Source: Evansella vedderi
Lineage (GTDB): Bacteria; Bacillota; Bacilli; Bacillales; Salisediminibacteriaceae
Direction of reading: 5' to 3'
NCBI RefSeq assembly: GCF_030813435.1
Contig: NZ_JAUSUG010000030.1
Span: 1-58,530, forward strand
Length of the DNA stretch: 58,530 nucleotides
The position numbers were made by a program, and so were the translations under genes. Within the stretch, counting starts at the first letter, position 1; each line of letters begins with the position of its first letter. Positions 11,815 through 22,000 of the stretch are shown here, piece after piece. Under the pieces are notes generated by a model. That model worked only from the letters and a program-made list of their open reading frames with translations. It made no database searches and was not told the DNA's origin.

Positions 11815-11937
11815 ATATTATAGTTATTTTTTTATAAAAATTTCGTAGTAATAGTAATAAGGCTTGTTAGTATGTGGATAAGTGTTAATAAACTCAAATA
11901 GGACAAGGTTTTCCACATGTGGATAGTGTGTGGATAA
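11815..11937. other. oriC: oriC, dnaA-dnaN part: DnaA boxes, DnaA-trio and unwinding element
   Basis: Two perfect DnaA boxes (TGTGGATAA at 11873-11881 and 11929-11937) flank a one-mismatch box at 11919-11927. Next to the first box, on the dnaN side, is the trinucleotide run GTAGTAATAGTAATAA (11845-11860), which read on the minus strand is a chain of TAT/TAC triplets. Beyond it is a T/A-only stretch (11815-11840). Box, short GC-containing spacer, triplet repeat and AT-rich element match the DnaA-trio unwinding architecture known from B. subtilis. Confidence 0.85.
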
Positions 11938-11969
11938 GTCTGTAACAGTTATTAACAGTTTACACAGTC

Positions 11970-13328
11970 TTATATTTTTAACTGTTCTTTAATCTCTTGG
12001 ATTTGCCGCTGTAAATCAGTATCCGTTGTAAACAACTTAGAGATTTTTTCGTGAGCGTGAATAACTGTGGTGTGGTCTCTCCCGCCAAATTCACTACCGA
12101 TTTTAGGAAGAGAGTTATCTGTGAGCTCCCTTGATAAATACATAGCAATTTGCCGCGGGTAGGCTACGTTTTTTGTCCGCTTTTTAGCCTTTAATTCTTC
12201 AACCCTTATATTAAAAGCCTCCGCAACCTTTTTTTGCACATCCTGAATCGTAATTGTTTTTGGTTTGGAATTAGGAATAATATCCTTAAGTGCAACGGCT
12301 GCTAAATCCGCATTCATATCCTGATTAATTAAGGAAGAATAGGCAACTACTCGAATAAGAGCACCTTCCAGTTCTCGTATATTCGTATCGATTTGGTTAG
12401 CAATATAAAGCATTACCTCATTAGGAATATCTAAGTTCTCTGCCTTTGCCTTTTTTCGTAGGATGGCAATTCTTGTTTCTAAATCAGGTGGGGTAATGTC
12501 TGTAATTAAGCCCCATTCAAAACGGGATCTAAGTCGGTCCTCTAGCGTAGGAATTTCCTTCGGAGGACGGTCACTTGATATGACGATTTGTTTTCTCTCT
12601 TCATGCAATGCATTGAATGTATGGAAAAATTCTTCTTGCGTTTGTTCTTTTCCAGCCAAAAATTGAATATCATCAATTAGCAGGACATCCACGTTCCGAT
12701 ATTTATTTCTAAAATTGACTGCTTTATTATCACGTATAGAATTAATAAATTCATTTGTGAATTTTTCAGAAGATAGATAAACTACCTTGGCTCCTGGATT
12801 ATGATCAATTACATAATGACCGATGGCATGCATTAAATGGGTTTTTCCTAAACCAACGCCCCCATAAATAAATAATGGGTTATATGCTTTTGCAGGAGCT
12901 TCGGCAACAGCTAATGAAGCAGCATGGGCAAAACGGTTTCCGCTACCTATAACAAAGGTATCAAATGTGTATTTAGGGTTAAGCATATGTTTAGGAGTAT
13001 CTTCCTGTGAAGCAACTTCAGCTTTAACTTGAGGTTTTACCTTTTCTAAAAGTTCAAAATCATCCTTTTTTTCTTCTTTTGGGAGTATAAAACGAGCTTC
13101 TAGTTCAGCTCCAGTTAACTCTTGTAAGGTTTCGGTAATAATTCCAAAATAGCGGTTTTCTAACCAATCCCTTGCAAATTCATTAGGTGCAATTACAGTA
13201 ATGGTATTCGTACTTTGATCGATAGAATCAGCTTTAGTGAATTTAAACCATGTATCAAAACTCGGTTTACTCACCTTTTCTTCAATTTTCTTTAATGCTT
13301 GATCCCAAAGGTCGTTTAAATTTTCCAA
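11970..13328 (-). CDS. dnaA: Chromosomal replication initiator DnaA
   Basis: This AAA+ initiator binds DnaA boxes and melts oriC. Domain I occupies about residues 1-80 ([18 protein letters not shown]), followed by a linker and the AAA+ core. Walker A is GGVGLGKT at 156-163 and Walker [14 protein letters not shown] near 216. The domain IV DNA-binding signature [15 protein letters not shown] is intact, and 452 residues is normal. The start is a TTG at 13328: GGGAGGG lies 8 nt upstream and the product begins [10 protein letters not shown] as in relatives. DnaA boxes on both sides imply autoregulation. Confidence 0.98.
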   Translation of the reverse strand: MENLNDLWDQALKKIEEKVSKPSFDTWFKFTKADSIDQSTNTITVIAPNEFARDWLENRYFGIITETLQELTGAELEARFILPKEEKKDDFELLEKVKPQVKAEVASQEDTPKHMLNPKYTFDTFVIGSGNRFAHAASLAVAEAPAKAYNPLFIYGGVGLGKTHLMHAIGHYVIDHNPGAKVVYLSSEKFTNEFINSIRDNKAVNFRNKYRNVDVLLIDDIQFLAGKEQTQEEFFHTFNALHEERKQIVISSDRPPKEIPTLEDRLRSRFEWGLITDITPPDLETRIAILRKKAKAENLDIPNEVMLYIANQIDTNIRELEGALIRVVAYSSLINQDMNADLAAVALKDIIPNSKPKTITIQDVQKKVAEAFNIRVEELKAKKRTKNVAYPRQIAMYLSRELTDNSLPKIGSEFGGRDHTTVIHAHEKISKLFTTDTDLQRQIQEIKEQLKI

Positions 13329-13510
13329 GCTTTTTTCCCTCCCTTACACAAGATCTGTTCCATAACAGATAGACGCATTCTATTCACAGAATCCGTTTTG
13401 TACAACAAATGTATAAGCTATTTGTATAAACGTGTATAAAAATTAATAGCAAAAAATGTGGAAAAATATATAATAAAGAAGAAAAACGTTATTACACATT
13501 ATGCACATAA

Positions 13511-13774
13511 TTGTGGACAAACTTATACAGAACCCCTTTATAACTATCCACATAGTTGTTAACAGTTGTGGATAGTTATTATTTTACCACAACTTTTCCA
13601 CGAGAAAAAACAAGAATATATTATCAAATTATCTCATAATTAGCAAAGGGTTGATTGAGTTATCCACATAATTCAACAGGTTGTGTTTAAAAAGTATCCA
13701 CAACACAAGATCCTGTGTAAATCGTGTCGAAACGTCTGTGGGAAAATCGAAAAATTTGTAAAAAGTTGTCCACA
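13511..13774. other. oriC: oriC, upstream DnaA-box cluster
   Basis: The spacer upstream of dnaA contains a perfect box TTATCCACA (13660-13668). One-mismatch boxes are at 13544-13552, 13567-13575, 13694-13702 and 13766-13774, with a weaker match TTGTGGACA at 13511-13519. The clustering, AT-richness and position between divergent dnaA and rpmH are those of the incA/B half of a bipartite Bacillus origin. Short ORFs here are not convincing genes. Confidence 0.85.
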
Positions 13775-13850
13775 AATGAAGTGGAAAAAAATAATGAAAA
13801 TTTTGTATATGTTTTTTAAAATGCATGGTGAAGTAAAGGTGGCAACTTTA

Positions 13851-13927
13851 GCGACGAGCAAATGAAGTGGCGCAGGAGCACTTTTTTCCTGCGACGAGCA
13901 AATGAAATGGCGCAGGAGCACTTTTTT
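13851..13927 (+). repeat. Tandem pair of family A motif
   Basis: Two direct copies of a 40-bp unit (13851-13890 and 13891-13927). Each starts GCGACGAGCAAATGAA, continues TGGCGCAGGAGCA and ends in a T-run; they differ at one core position. Related single copies occur at 8533-8560, 17007-17028, 26931-26952, 41698-41727 and, decayed, 51132-51153. Confidence 0.75.
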
Positions 13928-14032
13928 AGAAAACAATCTTCTTTATTAGGAGGAGAGGGGATAATTTAACTTTAGTAATCTTTTTGAACCTGGTTGATCT
14001 CTGGAGAGGGAGAAAAGTAATAAGTGAAAAAC

Positions 14033-14061
14033 TTGACAATGAAATATGTGTCTCTTATAAT
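14033..14061 (+). promoter_or_regulatory. rpmH promoter (sigma-A)
   Basis: A consensus -35 TTGACA (14033-14038) and a consensus -10 TATAAT (14056-14061) are separated by exactly 17 bp. The transcript would start near 14068 and run through rpmH, giving a leader of about 110 nt. Confidence 0.88.
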
Positions 14062-14180
14062 TTATAAGACTCTCTTTATCATATGGATAAGAAAGTCCCA
14101 ATTATTTTCAACAATGAATAATGTAGCTTGCGCCTAAGGGTGCTTCCGCTTTGTATATTTAACCGCAGGAGGTGTTATAA

Positions 14181-14318
14181 ATGGGTAAACCAACATTTAA
14201 TCCAAATAACCGTAAACGTAAAAAAGTACACGGTTTTCGTGCTAGAATGAGTACTAAAAACGGACGTAAAGTATTAGCAAACCGTCGCCGTAAAGGAAGA
14301 AAAGTACTATCTGCATAA
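14181..14318 (+). CDS. rpmH: 50S ribosomal protein L34
   Basis: This 45-residue, extremely basic protein begins [20 protein letters not shown] and ends GRKVLSA, the unmistakable L34 pattern. It binds 23S rRNA in the large subunit. GGAGGTG lies 8 nt upstream of the ATG. It is the first gene right of oriC and has its own strong promoter and terminator, so much of its transcription is uncoupled from rnpA, as in other Bacillaceae. Confidence 0.97.
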   Translation: MGKPTFNPNNRKRKKVHGFRARMSTKNGRKVLANRRRKGRKVLSA

Positions 14319-14320
14319 TT

Positions 14321-14353
14321 AAAGGCCACTGATATGATCAGTGGTCTTTTTTT
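14321..14353 (+). terminator. Intrinsic terminator after rpmH
   Basis: The stem AGGCCACTGAT / ATCAGTGGTCT (with a G-U pair) is followed by seven Ts, three bases after the rpmH stop codon. The following 200 bp to rnpA is AT-rich without further features. Confidence 0.88.
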
Positions 14354-14563
14354 AACTGGATTTCCTATTTAAACATAGCCTCCTAAAAGTTTAGTTTTAA
14401 TAATGTATAAGTTAAGAAAAATAAATACATAAATGAGGTTATAAAGAATTTTAAATCATATTGTTTTTTATTGGAAGTTTATAAGAAAGGGTTGGCTTTA
14501 AGCCAGGTTTTTCTTTATAATGTAATTTGAGCTTCATAAGGACAAGTTAATGAGGTGTAATTG

Positions 14564-14935
14564 GTGAGGAAAGAAAACCGCCTGAAAAAAAATGAGGAGT
14601 TCCAAGTAGTTTTTCATCGGGGGAGCTCTGTGGCGAACCGTCAATTTGTTGTTTACCATTTAAAGAAGGAAGATCAAGAGCATACTCGTATTGGCTTATC
14701 AGTTAGTAAGAAGTTAGGAAATGCGGTTACTAGAAATAAGATAAAGCGTTTGATGCGGGAAGCAATAAGAGAATTTTTACCAAAACTAAAGGGAAATCAA
14801 GATATCGTTATTATTGCCCGTAAACCGGTTATAGAAATGGATTTAACTCAAATAAAATCCTCTCTAAATCATGTCATAAATAAAGCTGGTATTTTTAATA
14901 ATCGGCCATTTCGACATGGGGTGAAAAATAAGTGA
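14564..14935 (+). CDS. rnpA: Ribonuclease P protein component
   Basis: This is the protein cofactor of RNase P, which matures tRNA 5' ends. The protein has the basic N-terminus (RLKKNEEFQ) and the RNR signature [19 protein letters not shown], and about 123 residues is typical. I start at GTG 14564 because GAGGTG lies 6 nt upstream. A TTG three bases earlier would be too close to that site. The stop overlaps the start of yidD, so the two are translationally coupled. Confidence 0.95.
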   Translation: MRKENRLKKNEEFQVVFHRGSSVANRQFVVYHLKKEDQEHTRIGLSVSKKLGNAVTRNKIKRLMREAIREFLPKLKGNQDIVIIARKPVIEMDLTQIKSSLNHVINKAGIFNNRPFRHGVKNK

Positions 14936-15177
14936 AAAGGTTTTTTATAGGTTGTATTCGCTTTTATCAACGATTTATTTCACGTTATACCCCTCCAACT
15001 TGCCGATTTTATCCTACTTGCTCTCAATATAGTGTGGAGGCTTTTGAGAGATTTGGCGTATTTAGGGGACTTTGGTTAACCATTAAAAGAATATTAAAAT
15101 GCCAGCCATTTCATCGTGGCGGATTTGATCCTGTACCTGAAGCGGTCAAAAAGGATGTAACAGATGCAGAAAAATAG
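14932..15177 (+). CDS. yidD: Membrane protein insertion efficiency factor YidD
   Basis: This 81-residue protein has the family signature [11 protein letters not shown] and an N-terminal amphipathic segment ([14 protein letters not shown]). YidD assists YidC-dependent insertion of membrane proteins. The GTG start overlaps the rnpA TGA by 4 nt (GTGA). It lies between rnpA and spoIIIJ/yidC, the order seen in most bacteria although B. subtilis has moved the gene elsewhere. Confidence 0.93.
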   Translation: MKRFFIGCIRFYQRFISRYTPPTCRFYPTCSQYSVEAFERFGVFRGLWLTIKRILKCQPFHRGGFDPVPEAVKKDVTDAEK

Positions 15178-15268
15178 AATGCAATACGTTTTTAATGATT
15201 TGTTTTTTTGGTCATTCATAGAATGACGTTTTTATATATTAAGTGTAGGAAGGTTAGGAGGACATCAG

Positions 15269-16066
15269 GTGGCAAGAAAATTAGGTTTAGTATTATTATT
15301 AGTAGGTTTGATGTTATTTTTGACTGGTTGTTTTAACATAAACGAACCGATCACAGAGGGAAGTGATGGGATTTGGGATCCTTATTTCGTGTATCCATTA
15401 TCCTGGTTAATGACAACCATTGCAGAAGCTCTAAATAATAGTTATGGTTTAGCGATCATTATCGTAACTATCTTACTTCGTATTTTAATTCTTCCATTAA
15501 TGATTAAACAAACAAAGAGTACGAAGGCAATGCAAGCGATACAACCGGAAATGCAAGCATTAAGAGAAAAATACAGTGCGAAAGATCAACAGACTCAACA
15601 GAAGCTGCAGCAGGAAACAATGGCATTATTCCAGAAACATAATGTCAATCCATTAGCAGGCTGTTTACCGATTTTTGTACAAATGCCTATTTTGATAGGT
15701 TTCTACCATGCAATTATCCGTACACCGCAAATAAATCCAGATATTGACCCTGTACAATACGGTCACTATGAACCACAAATGTTTTTATGGTTTGAATTAG
15801 GAGCTGCAGATCCGTACTTCATTTTGCCGTTAGTTGCTGGGGCAACAACGTATATTCAACAAAAAATGATGATGGTAACGGACAATCCACAAATGAAAAT
15901 GCTGCTGTACCTCATGCCTATTATGATTATGGCATTTGCAGCATTCTTCCCAGCAGCACTTGCTCTATACTGGGTAATCGGTAACTTATTTATGATTGTT
16001 CAAACGTATTTTATTACTGGACCTAATGTAGGTAATAAAAATGAGCCTAAGGGAGCGAAAAACTAG
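15269..16066 (+). CDS. spoIIIJ: Membrane protein insertase YidC/SpoIIIJ
   Basis: This 265-residue YidC1-type insertase is needed for membrane protein insertion and, in sporulating Bacillus, for the engulfed forespore. It has a lipoprotein signal with the lipobox LTGC (C21), then five membrane segments. The conserved arginine is in [15 protein letters not shown], and the [15 protein letters not shown] loop is present. The GTG start is preceded by TTAGGAGGA, 8 nt away. Its stop TAG shares its last base with the jag GTG, giving a spoIIIJ-jag pair. Confidence 0.95.
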   Translation: MARKLGLVLLLVGLMLFLTGCFNINEPITEGSDGIWDPYFVYPLSWLMTTIAEALNNSYGLAIIIVTILLRILILPLMIKQTKSTKAMQAIQPEMQALREKYSAKDQQTQQKLQQETMALFQKHNVNPLAGCLPIFVQMPILIGFYHAIIRTPQINPDIDPVQYGHYEPQMFLWFELGAADPYFILPLVAGATTYIQQKMMMVTDNPQMKMLLYLMPIMIMAFAAFFPAALALYWVIGNLFMIVQTYFITGPNVGNKNEPKGAKN

Positions 16067-16683
16067 TGAGAAAAGTAACTGTATCAGGGAAAACTGTTGA
16101 TGAAGCCATTGAACAAGGTTTAACCAAGCTTGATACAACTAGAGAGAAAGTAGAGATTAAGGTTTTAGAGGAACCTCAAAAAGGGTTATTCGGGATTTTA
16201 GGAGGAAAGCCAGCTGTTGTAGAAATGCTCCTTAAGCCGGATCCAATAAAAGAAGCAATTGTATTTTTACGGGATACTATTGATAAAATGGGTATCTCAG
16301 CAAGCGTAGAAAAGGAAGAAAGACAAGAAGGTATTTACCTAAATATAACTGGTGTAGACATCGGTGTTTTAATTGGTAAAAGGGGTCAAACGTTAGACTC
16401 TTTACAATATTTAGTAAATCTAGTTGCGAATCGCCAATCGGATAATTACTTACGTATTTATTTAGATGCGGAAGGTTATCGTGAACGACGTAAGGAAGCA
16501 CTGGAAACGTTAGCTGCTCGTTTAAGTAATAAAGCAATACGAACAAAAAGGGAAGTTAGATTAGAACCAATGAATGCACATGAGCGAAAGATCATTCATA
16601 CTGCACTTCAAAATGTTAAAGGAATAACAACCTATTCCGACGGTGAAGAACCAAACCGCCGAATAGTAGTAGCACCCAAATAA
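16066..16683 (+). CDS. jag: RNA-binding protein Jag/KhpB (SpoIIIJ-associated)
   Basis: This 205-residue protein has the three usual modules: a Jag_N domain (1-55, with KGLFGILGGKPA), a KH domain (near 75-150, with GVLIGKRGQTLDSLQYL) and a C-terminal R3H domain (PMNAHERKIIH). KhpB pairs with KhpA to bind RNA and influences cell elongation in Gram-positives. It starts at GTG 16066, overlapping spoIIIJ by one nucleotide. It ends the rnpA operon, with a terminator 10 bp downstream. Confidence 0.95.
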   Translation: MRKVTVSGKTVDEAIEQGLTKLDTTREKVEIKVLEEPQKGLFGILGGKPAVVEMLLKPDPIKEAIVFLRDTIDKMGISASVEKEERQEGIYLNITGVDIGVLIGKRGQTLDSLQYLVNLVANRQSDNYLRIYLDAEGYRERRKEALETLAARLSNKAIRTKREVRLEPMNAHERKIIHTALQNVKGITTYSDGEEPNRRIVVAPK

Positions 16684-16692
16684 AACTCCTAG

Positions 16693-16725
16693 AACTGTCC
16701 CTATTTATAGGGGCAGTTTTTTTTT
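16693..16725 (+). terminator. Intrinsic terminator after jag
   Basis: The stem AACTGTCCCTAT / ATAGGGGCAGTT (one mismatch) is followed by nine or more Ts. Confidence 0.88.
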
Positions 16726-16782
16726 GAAATTAGCTCTGTTAAACTTTGATGTTGATTTTCGCTTCAAATACTTCAATTACAC

Positions 16783-17045
16783 CTAAGAGCAGCTCACGTC
16801 CTACGTCTGCGATTATTCGAAGAAACTACTCCAGGAAGCGTCTGTGAGTTCCCGCTTGTGGGCAACGGCGTAATGTTGCCATCCTGGCTCCGCGGACAAT
16901 TCTTCAAAGAGCGATGCTTCGTCGAATATACTACGATTTGTCTCGGAGCGTCATCGTTTACGATGACTCTTGGATACGCTACGAAGCTAAGCTAGCAAAT
17001 GTTTTTGCGACGAGTAATCGCAGGAGCAGAGAAAGAGACAGCCAC
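16783..17045. repeat. Family B repeat with embedded family A remnant
   Basis: Positions 16869-16906 carry the family B core (CGTAATGTTGCCATCCTGG, TCCGCGGACAA). The preceding CCCGCTTGTGGGCAACGG is shared with the copy at 26.98 kb. A shortened family A motif (GCGACGAGTAATCGCAGGAG) lies at 17007-17028. Open frames across this region have no conserved domain or ribosome-binding site. Confidence 0.55.
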
Positions 17046-17153
17046 TCCTATTTCTTCAGCCGTTGCTTTTCCCACAGTAGTCTCGCATCTTCTGCTTCAA
17101 TCAACTTTGTTTAAATATTAACAATTTCCTTTAACAGAGCCTTGAAATAAAAA

Positions 17154-17303
17154 GAGGCTGGACATAACTAAAGTGTTTAATTTGGAAATACGAACAATGT
17201 ACTTAGCGAAGTGTATTTCCGAAGCGATTTTTATATGACAAACAACTATAATCGCTATTTCGTTCGGATTTCTTATTGATAAAAACACTTTTGTCCCAGC
17301 CGC
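17154..17303. repeat. AGGCTGGGACA-type inverted-end element (family D, copy 1)
   Basis: A 150-bp element with imperfect inverted ends: it starts GAGGCTGGACATAACTAAAG and ends CACTTTTGTCCCAGCCGC. Its reverse complement matches 52336-52519 at both ends and over part of the centre (for example GTGTTTT-ATCAAT-GAAAT). Elements with these ends are widespread between genes in Firmicutes. It is non-coding and may also act as a bidirectional terminator, since A- and T-runs flank it. Confidence 0.75.
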
Positions 17304-17335
17304 TTTTTTTATTTTCAGGTCAGCAAAAATAAAAA

Positions 17336-17495
17336 TTATCCACAAGGGATTGGAGAGAATAAAATAAAAAATTATTAGTTTTTTAATATGTTACTATCCA
17401 CATGTGGATAAAATAGTTGAGGGGATAGGAAGAAATCAAACTGTGGATGAAAGTAAAATTTTTTGACTAAGATGATGAATAATAGATGTGGATAT
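17336..17495. promoter_or_regulatory. DnaA-box cluster upstream of mnmE
   Basis: Two perfect DnaA boxes (TTATCCACA at 17336-17344 and TGTGGATAA at 17403-17411) lie here with three one-mismatch boxes (17394-17402, 17442-17450 and 17487-17495). The middle pair forms a palindrome TATCCACATGTGGATA. B. subtilis has a DnaA-box cluster in this same jag-thdF(mnmE) interval that affects initiation control, so conservation of position supports function. Confidence 0.75.
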
Positions 17496-17601
17496 CTTTT
17501 TTCCGTAAAATTAATGTGGTATTCTAATATTTTGGGAAGGTGTTTAAATTAACCAATATCTTTGTGGAAATATAAATTTCAAAAAACAGGAGGTGAAGGA
17601 G

Positions 17602-18978
17602 ATGGAACTGGATACAATTACCGCCATTTCAACACCAATGGGTGAAGGAGCAATAGCGATTGTTCGTATAAGTGGAGACGAAGCTATTACGATAGCTGAT
17701 AGAATATATAAGGGTAAGAAACCATTAAAAGAGGTTGAAAGCCATACCATTAATTATGGATATATTTTCGATCCAGAGACGGAAAAAAAGATTGAAGAAG
17801 TAATGGTTTCTGTTTTATTAGCCCCTAGAACGTTTACTAGAGAAAATATGGTAGAAGTAAATTGCCATGGGGGGATCGTTTCTGTAAATCGAATTCTTCA
17901 ATTAATATTAAAACAAGGGGCACGTTTAGCAGAACCTGGTGAATTTACAAAACGGGCTTTTTTGAACGGACGAATTGACTTGTCACAGGCTGAGGCAGTA
18001 ATGGATTTAATTAAAGCTAAAACAGATCGGGCAATGAATATAGCCATGTCTCAAGTGGAGGGAAAGCTGTCGAAACGTATTCAGAGACTCCGTCAGGCTC
18101 TTTTAGAGACGGTGGCCCATGTGGAAGTAAATATTGATTATCCTGAATATGATGCAGAAGAAATGACCTTAGGAATATTAAAGGAAAAAGCTACCTTTGT
18201 AAAAAATGATATTAAAAAGCTTTTACAAACGGCGCAGCAAGGGAAAATATTACGTGATGGTTTATCTACAGTTATTATTGGACGGCCAAACGTAGGGAAA
18301 TCTTCTTTACTTAATAATTTAGTTCATGATAATAAAGCAATCGTTACGGATATTCCTGGAACTACGAGAGATGTTATAGAAGAATATGTGAATGTAAGGG
18401 GAGTCCCTTTACGTCTTTTAGATACTGCGGGGATAAGAGAAACGGAAGATATCGTGGAAAAAATAGGGGTAGAACGATCAAGGAAGGTAGTAGAGGAAGC
18501 AGAATTAGTTCTCCTTGTATTGAATTATAATGAGGAGCTTTCGAATGCTGATGAAGAATTGTTTAAAATTAGCGAAGGAAGAGACCGTATTGTTATAATA
18601 AATAAAACGGATTTACCTGAAAATATTGATATGGTAAAGGTAAAGTATCTGGCAGGGGAGGATCCAATAGTAACAACTTCTCTATTGCTAGATGAAGGGG
18701 TAAATGAATTAGAAGAAGCAATTAAAACATTGTTTTTTGAAGGGGAATTGGAAGCAAGTGATTTAACCTACGTATCTAATTCGAGGCATATTGCTTTATT
18801 AAACCAAGCTTATGATTCCGTTTCAGATGCATTACAAGCAATTGAAGCAGGTATGCCTGTAGACATGGTTCAAATTGATATTACAAAAACCTGGGAGATC
18901 CTAGGTGAAGTTATTGGGGACAGTGTCCATGAAAGTTTAATTGATCAGTTATTTTCCCAATTTTGCTTAGGAAAATAA
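17602..18978 (+). CDS. mnmE: tRNA modification GTPase MnmE
   Basis: With MnmG it forms the complex that makes the (carboxymethyl)aminomethyl modification at wobble U34. The N-terminal tetrahydrofolate-binding domain is followed by a helical domain with an inserted G domain: G1 GRPNVGKSS at about 227-235 and DTAG at about 274-277. The protein ends in the catalytic cysteine motif FCLGK, usually FCIGK. The length is 458 residues from ATG 17602. A GTG at 17593 is rejected because it lies inside the ribosome-binding site AGGAGG (17588-17593). Confidence 0.97.
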   Translation: MELDTITAISTPMGEGAIAIVRISGDEAITIADRIYKGKKPLKEVESHTINYGYIFDPETEKKIEEVMVSVLLAPRTFTRENMVEVNCHGGIVSVNRILQLILKQGARLAEPGEFTKRAFLNGRIDLSQAEAVMDLIKAKTDRAMNIAMSQVEGKLSKRIQRLRQALLETVAHVEVNIDYPEYDAEEMTLGILKEKATFVKNDIKKLLQTAQQGKILRDGLSTVIIGRPNVGKSSLLNNLVHDNKAIVTDIPGTTRDVIEEYVNVRGVPLRLLDTAGIRETEDIVEKIGVERSRKVVEEAELVLLVLNYNEELSNADEELFKISEGRDRIVIINKTDLPENIDMVKVKYLAGEDPIVTTSLLLDEGVNELEEAIKTLFFEGELEASDLTYVSNSRHIALLNQAYDSVSDALQAIEAGMPVDMVQIDITKTWEILGEVIGDSVHESLIDQLFSQFCLGK

Positions 18979-19062
18979 TCGTTGGAAGGAATTGCTCAAT
19001 AAGTAAGATAGTTACTACTTGATTATTGAACAAGCATCCTTTTCTAAAAAGGAGGTCTTTGT

Positions 19063-20958
19063 ATGAGTTACTATGGTGGAGATTTTGATGTCATTGTTAT
19101 TGGTGCTGGACATGCAGGAGTAGAAGCAGGTCTGGCTTCTGCTAGAATGGGCGCTAATACATTAATGTTAACGTTAAATTTAGATGCAGTTGCTTATATG
19201 CCTTGTAACCCATCTGTAGGGGGTCCTGCAAAAGGAATTGTTGTACGAGAAATTGACGCCCTTGGTGGTGAAATGGCAAAAAATATAGATAAAACACATA
19301 TCCAAATGAGAATGCTTAATACTGGTAAAGGACCGGCCGTAAGAGCATTGCGAGCACAGGCGGATAAGTATCTGTATCAGCATGAAATGAAAAAGACAAT
19401 AGAAGAAACGGGCAATTTATTACTTCGTCAAGGAATGGTAGAGAAATTAATTATTGAAGAGGATGAAGTAAAAGGGGTAATTACCCAAACAGGAGCTGAA
19501 TACAGAGCGAAGGCAGTGGTTGTTACCACAGGAACATATTTACGTGGAAAGGTCATTATTGGAGATTTAGCCTATGAAAGCGGACCAAACAATCAACAGC
19601 CTTCCATTAATCTTTCGTATCATTTGCAGGAATTAGGTTTTGAAATGGTTCGATTCAAAACAGGAACACCTCCAAGGGTAAATAGTCAATCTATTGACTA
19701 TTCTAAAACGGAAATTCAACCGGGGGATAATGTACCACGCGCTTTTTCGTACGAAACGACAAAGTATATTACGGATCAGCTTCCATGCTGGTTAACATAC
19801 ACTGGAGAAAAAACACATGAAATTATTAATAATAATTTACATCGATCTCCAATGTATTCCGGAGTTATTGAGGGAACTGGACCACGGTATTGCCCATCTA
19901 TTGAAGATAAAATTGTTCGTTTTAGTGATAAACCAAGACATCAAATATTTTTAGAACCAGAAGGAAGAAATACGCAGGAAGTTTATGTTCAAGGATTATC
20001 TACAAGCCTTCCAGAAGATGTTCAACGGAGTATTTTAGAAACCGTTCCTGGTTTAGAAAATGTAAGAATGATGCGTCCTGGTTATGCCATTGAATATGAT
20101 GCTATAGTTCCAACACAGCTTTGGCCATCTTTAGAAACCAAAAAAATTAAAGGACTATTTACTGCAGGACAAATAAATGGTACAAGTGGGTATGAAGAAG
20201 CAGCTGGTCAAGGTTTAATGGCGGGAATTAATGCTGCCTTGAAAATTCAAGAGAAGGATCCCCTAATTTTAAACCGCTCACAAGCTTATATTGGTGTATT
20301 AATTGATGATCTAGTAACAAAAGGTACTAATGAACCTTATCGTTTATTAACTTCAAGGGCTGAGTATCGATTGCTTCTTCGCCATGATAATGCCGATCTA
20401 AGATTAACGGAAATCGGTCATAATATCGGATTAATTAAGGAAGATCGATATAACAAATATTTAGAGAAAAAAGAGCAAATTCACGAGGAAATAGAACGTT
20501 TAAAAAATGCAATGATAAAGGTTACAAAGGAAGGGAATCAATTATTAAAGTCAGTTGGTTCAACCCCTTTGAAAGAAGCGATTTACGCTATAGGATTATT
20601 AAAGAGACCAGAAATAACCTATGATATCATCGCTCAGTTAGCACCACCTGATGATACTTTAGATAGTGATGTTGCAGAGCAAGTGGAAATTCAGGTTAAG
20701 TATGAAGGATATATTTCAAAACAAATGGATCAGGTAGAAAAATTAAAGAAGATGGAGAATAAGAAAATTCCCGAAGATATTGATTATAATGCAATAAACG
20801 GGTTAGCTACAGAAGCAAGGCAGAAGCTTTCTCAAGTAAGACCCCTTTCTATGGCACAAGCTTCCCGTGTTTCAGGTGTGAATCCTTCTGATATTTCTAT
20901 TCTCCTTGTATATTTAGAGCAAGGGAAGTTAAAAAGAGTAGCTTCCACTAATGAATAA
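19063..20958 (+). CDS. mnmG: tRNA uridine-5-carboxymethylaminomethyl modification enzyme MnmG (GidA)
   Basis: This FAD-dependent partner of MnmE is 631 residues long, the normal size. The dinucleotide-binding motif GAGHAG is at residues 14-19. Also visible are [11 protein letters not shown], with one of the conserved active-site cysteines, and [21 protein letters not shown] near the FAD site. The C-terminal MnmE-binding region ends with [27 protein letters not shown] precedes the ATG. It lies 84 bp after mnmE and 35 bp before rsmG. Confidence 0.97.
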   Translation: MSYYGGDFDVIVIGAGHAGVEAGLASARMGANTLMLTLNLDAVAYMPCNPSVGGPAKGIVVREIDALGGEMAKNIDKTHIQMRMLNTGKGPAVRALRAQADKYLYQHEMKKTIEETGNLLLRQGMVEKLIIEEDEVKGVITQTGAEYRAKAVVVTTGTYLRGKVIIGDLAYESGPNNQQPSINLSYHLQELGFEMVRFKTGTPPRVNSQSIDYSKTEIQPGDNVPRAFSYETTKYITDQLPCWLTYTGEKTHEIINNNLHRSPMYSGVIEGTGPRYCPSIEDKIVRFSDKPRHQIFLEPEGRNTQEVYVQGLSTSLPEDVQRSILETVPGLENVRMMRPGYAIEYDAIVPTQLWPSLETKKIKGLFTAGQINGTSGYEEAAGQGLMAGINAALKIQEKDPLILNRSQAYIGVLIDDLVTKGTNEPYRLLTSRAEYRLLLRHDNADLRLTEIGHNIGLIKEDRYNKYLEKKEQIHEEIERLKNAMIKVTKEGNQLLKSVGSTPLKEAIYAIGLLKRPEITYDIIAQLAPPDDTLDSDVAEQVEIQVKYEGYISKQMDQVEKLKKMENKKIPEDIDYNAINGLATEARQKLSQVRPLSMAQASRVSGVNPSDISILLVYLEQGKLKRVASTNE

Positions 20959-20993
20959 GCTGTAAGCTCGTCATAAAGGTGGGGACAAAAAGT

Positions 20994-21707
20994 ATGAATG
21001 AAGAACAATTTAAAGAAGCCCTTTTAGAAAAAGGGATAGAATTATCAGAGGATCAAATGAAGCAATTTCAGGATTATTTTTCTTTATTGGTGGACTGGAA
21101 TGAAAGAATGAATCTTACCGCTATAACAGATAAGGAAGAGGTATATCTTAAACACTTTTATGATTCTATTTCAGCAGCATTCTACCATGACTTTTCCGAG
21201 CCAATGACAGTGTTAGATGTTGGAGCGGGGGCAGGGTTTCCAAGTATTCCTTTGAAAATTTGTTTTCCTCATATAAACGTTACGATTGTAGATTCATTAA
21301 ATAAGCGTATTACCTTTTTAAATGCTTTAGCAGAGAGATTAAAGTTGTATGGTGTTTCCTTTTTTCATGCGAGAGCTGAGGAGTTTGGAAGGAAAAGTGA
21401 GCATCGTGAGAGCTATGACCTTGTTTTAGCACGTGCAGTAGCAAGGCTACCTGTTTTATCTGAATTATGTTTACCGATGGTTAAAATAGATGGCGCCTTT
21501 ATTGCAATGAAAGGATCAGGTGCTAATGATGAGCTAAAGGATTCCAAAAACGCAATAACTTTATTAGGTGGAGAAGTAGGCTCACAAAATACTTTCCGTC
21601 TACCTGCCGAGGAAAGTGAAAGATGGATTGTTGAGATAAAAAAAATAAAGGCAACACCGAAGAAATTCCCTAGAAAACCAGGCACTCCAAATAAGCAACC
21701 ATTATAA
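20994..21707 (+). CDS. rsmG: 16S rRNA (guanine527-N7)-methyltransferase RsmG (GidB)
   Basis: This class I SAM-dependent methyltransferase acts on G527 of 16S rRNA. The SAM-binding loop is [17 protein letters not shown] beginning near residue 73. The length is 237 residues from ATG 20994, which has AAAGGTGGGG upstream. An in-frame GTG at 20979 falls inside that ribosome-binding site and is not used. It is the last gene of the mnmE-mnmG-rsmG operon, followed directly by a parS palindrome that could also end transcription. Confidence 0.95.
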   Translation: MNEEQFKEALLEKGIELSEDQMKQFQDYFSLLVDWNERMNLTAITDKEEVYLKHFYDSISAAFYHDFSEPMTVLDVGAGAGFPSIPLKICFPHINVTIVDSLNKRITFLNALAERLKLYGVSFFHARAEEFGRKSEHRESYDLVLARAVARLPVLSELCLPMVKIDGAFIAMKGSGANDELKDSKNAITLLGGEVGSQNTFRLPAEESERWIVEIKKIKATPKKFPRKPGTPNKQPL

Positions 21708-21726
21708 TCAATAAGGAAGTTAGGAA

Positions 21727-21750
21727 GAAATGTTTCACGTGAAACATTTC
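21727..21750. promoter_or_regulatory. parS: parS site embedded in a terminator-like palindrome
   Basis: TGTTTCACGTGAAACA (21731-21746) is a perfect match to the ParB/Spo0J binding consensus. It is extended to a 24-bp perfect palindrome and followed by TTTTGTTTTT. The site can therefore serve as centromere and, in RNA, as the terminator hairpin of rsmG. The rest of the spacer to noc is AT-rich. Confidence 0.95.
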
Positions 21751-22000
21751 TTTTGTTTTTGTGTTCATCATGCTTTATCCATGCTAAAATTATACTTGGT
21801 CTTTCATTCTATTTTTTCTGTAAAAATATCTTATATGAAGCTGTTAAGATTATGTATAATAGAGTTGAAAAATATAAACTGTTTCTATTTTTTGTAGAAA
21901 GGTTATATAATAGAATGGTACATATTTATATTTCATGAAGGATTTATTTGACCTCTATCGAATATTATTTAAGAGGTAGTTTTCTGAAGGTGGTGTCGCC

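Noticed and set aside
13851-13927. The 40-bp direct repeats considered as a CRISPR array
   Set aside because: Only two units, no unique spacers between them, and copies are scattered elsewhere; no cas genes are present.
13629-13936. Overlapping frames on both strands upstream of dnaA
   Set aside because: They span DnaA boxes and family A repeats, lack ribosome-binding sites and contain low-complexity sequence.
18990-19031. Imperfect inverted repeat between mnmE and mnmG
   Set aside because: It has a long loop and mismatches and no T-run, so it is unlikely to end transcription within the operon.
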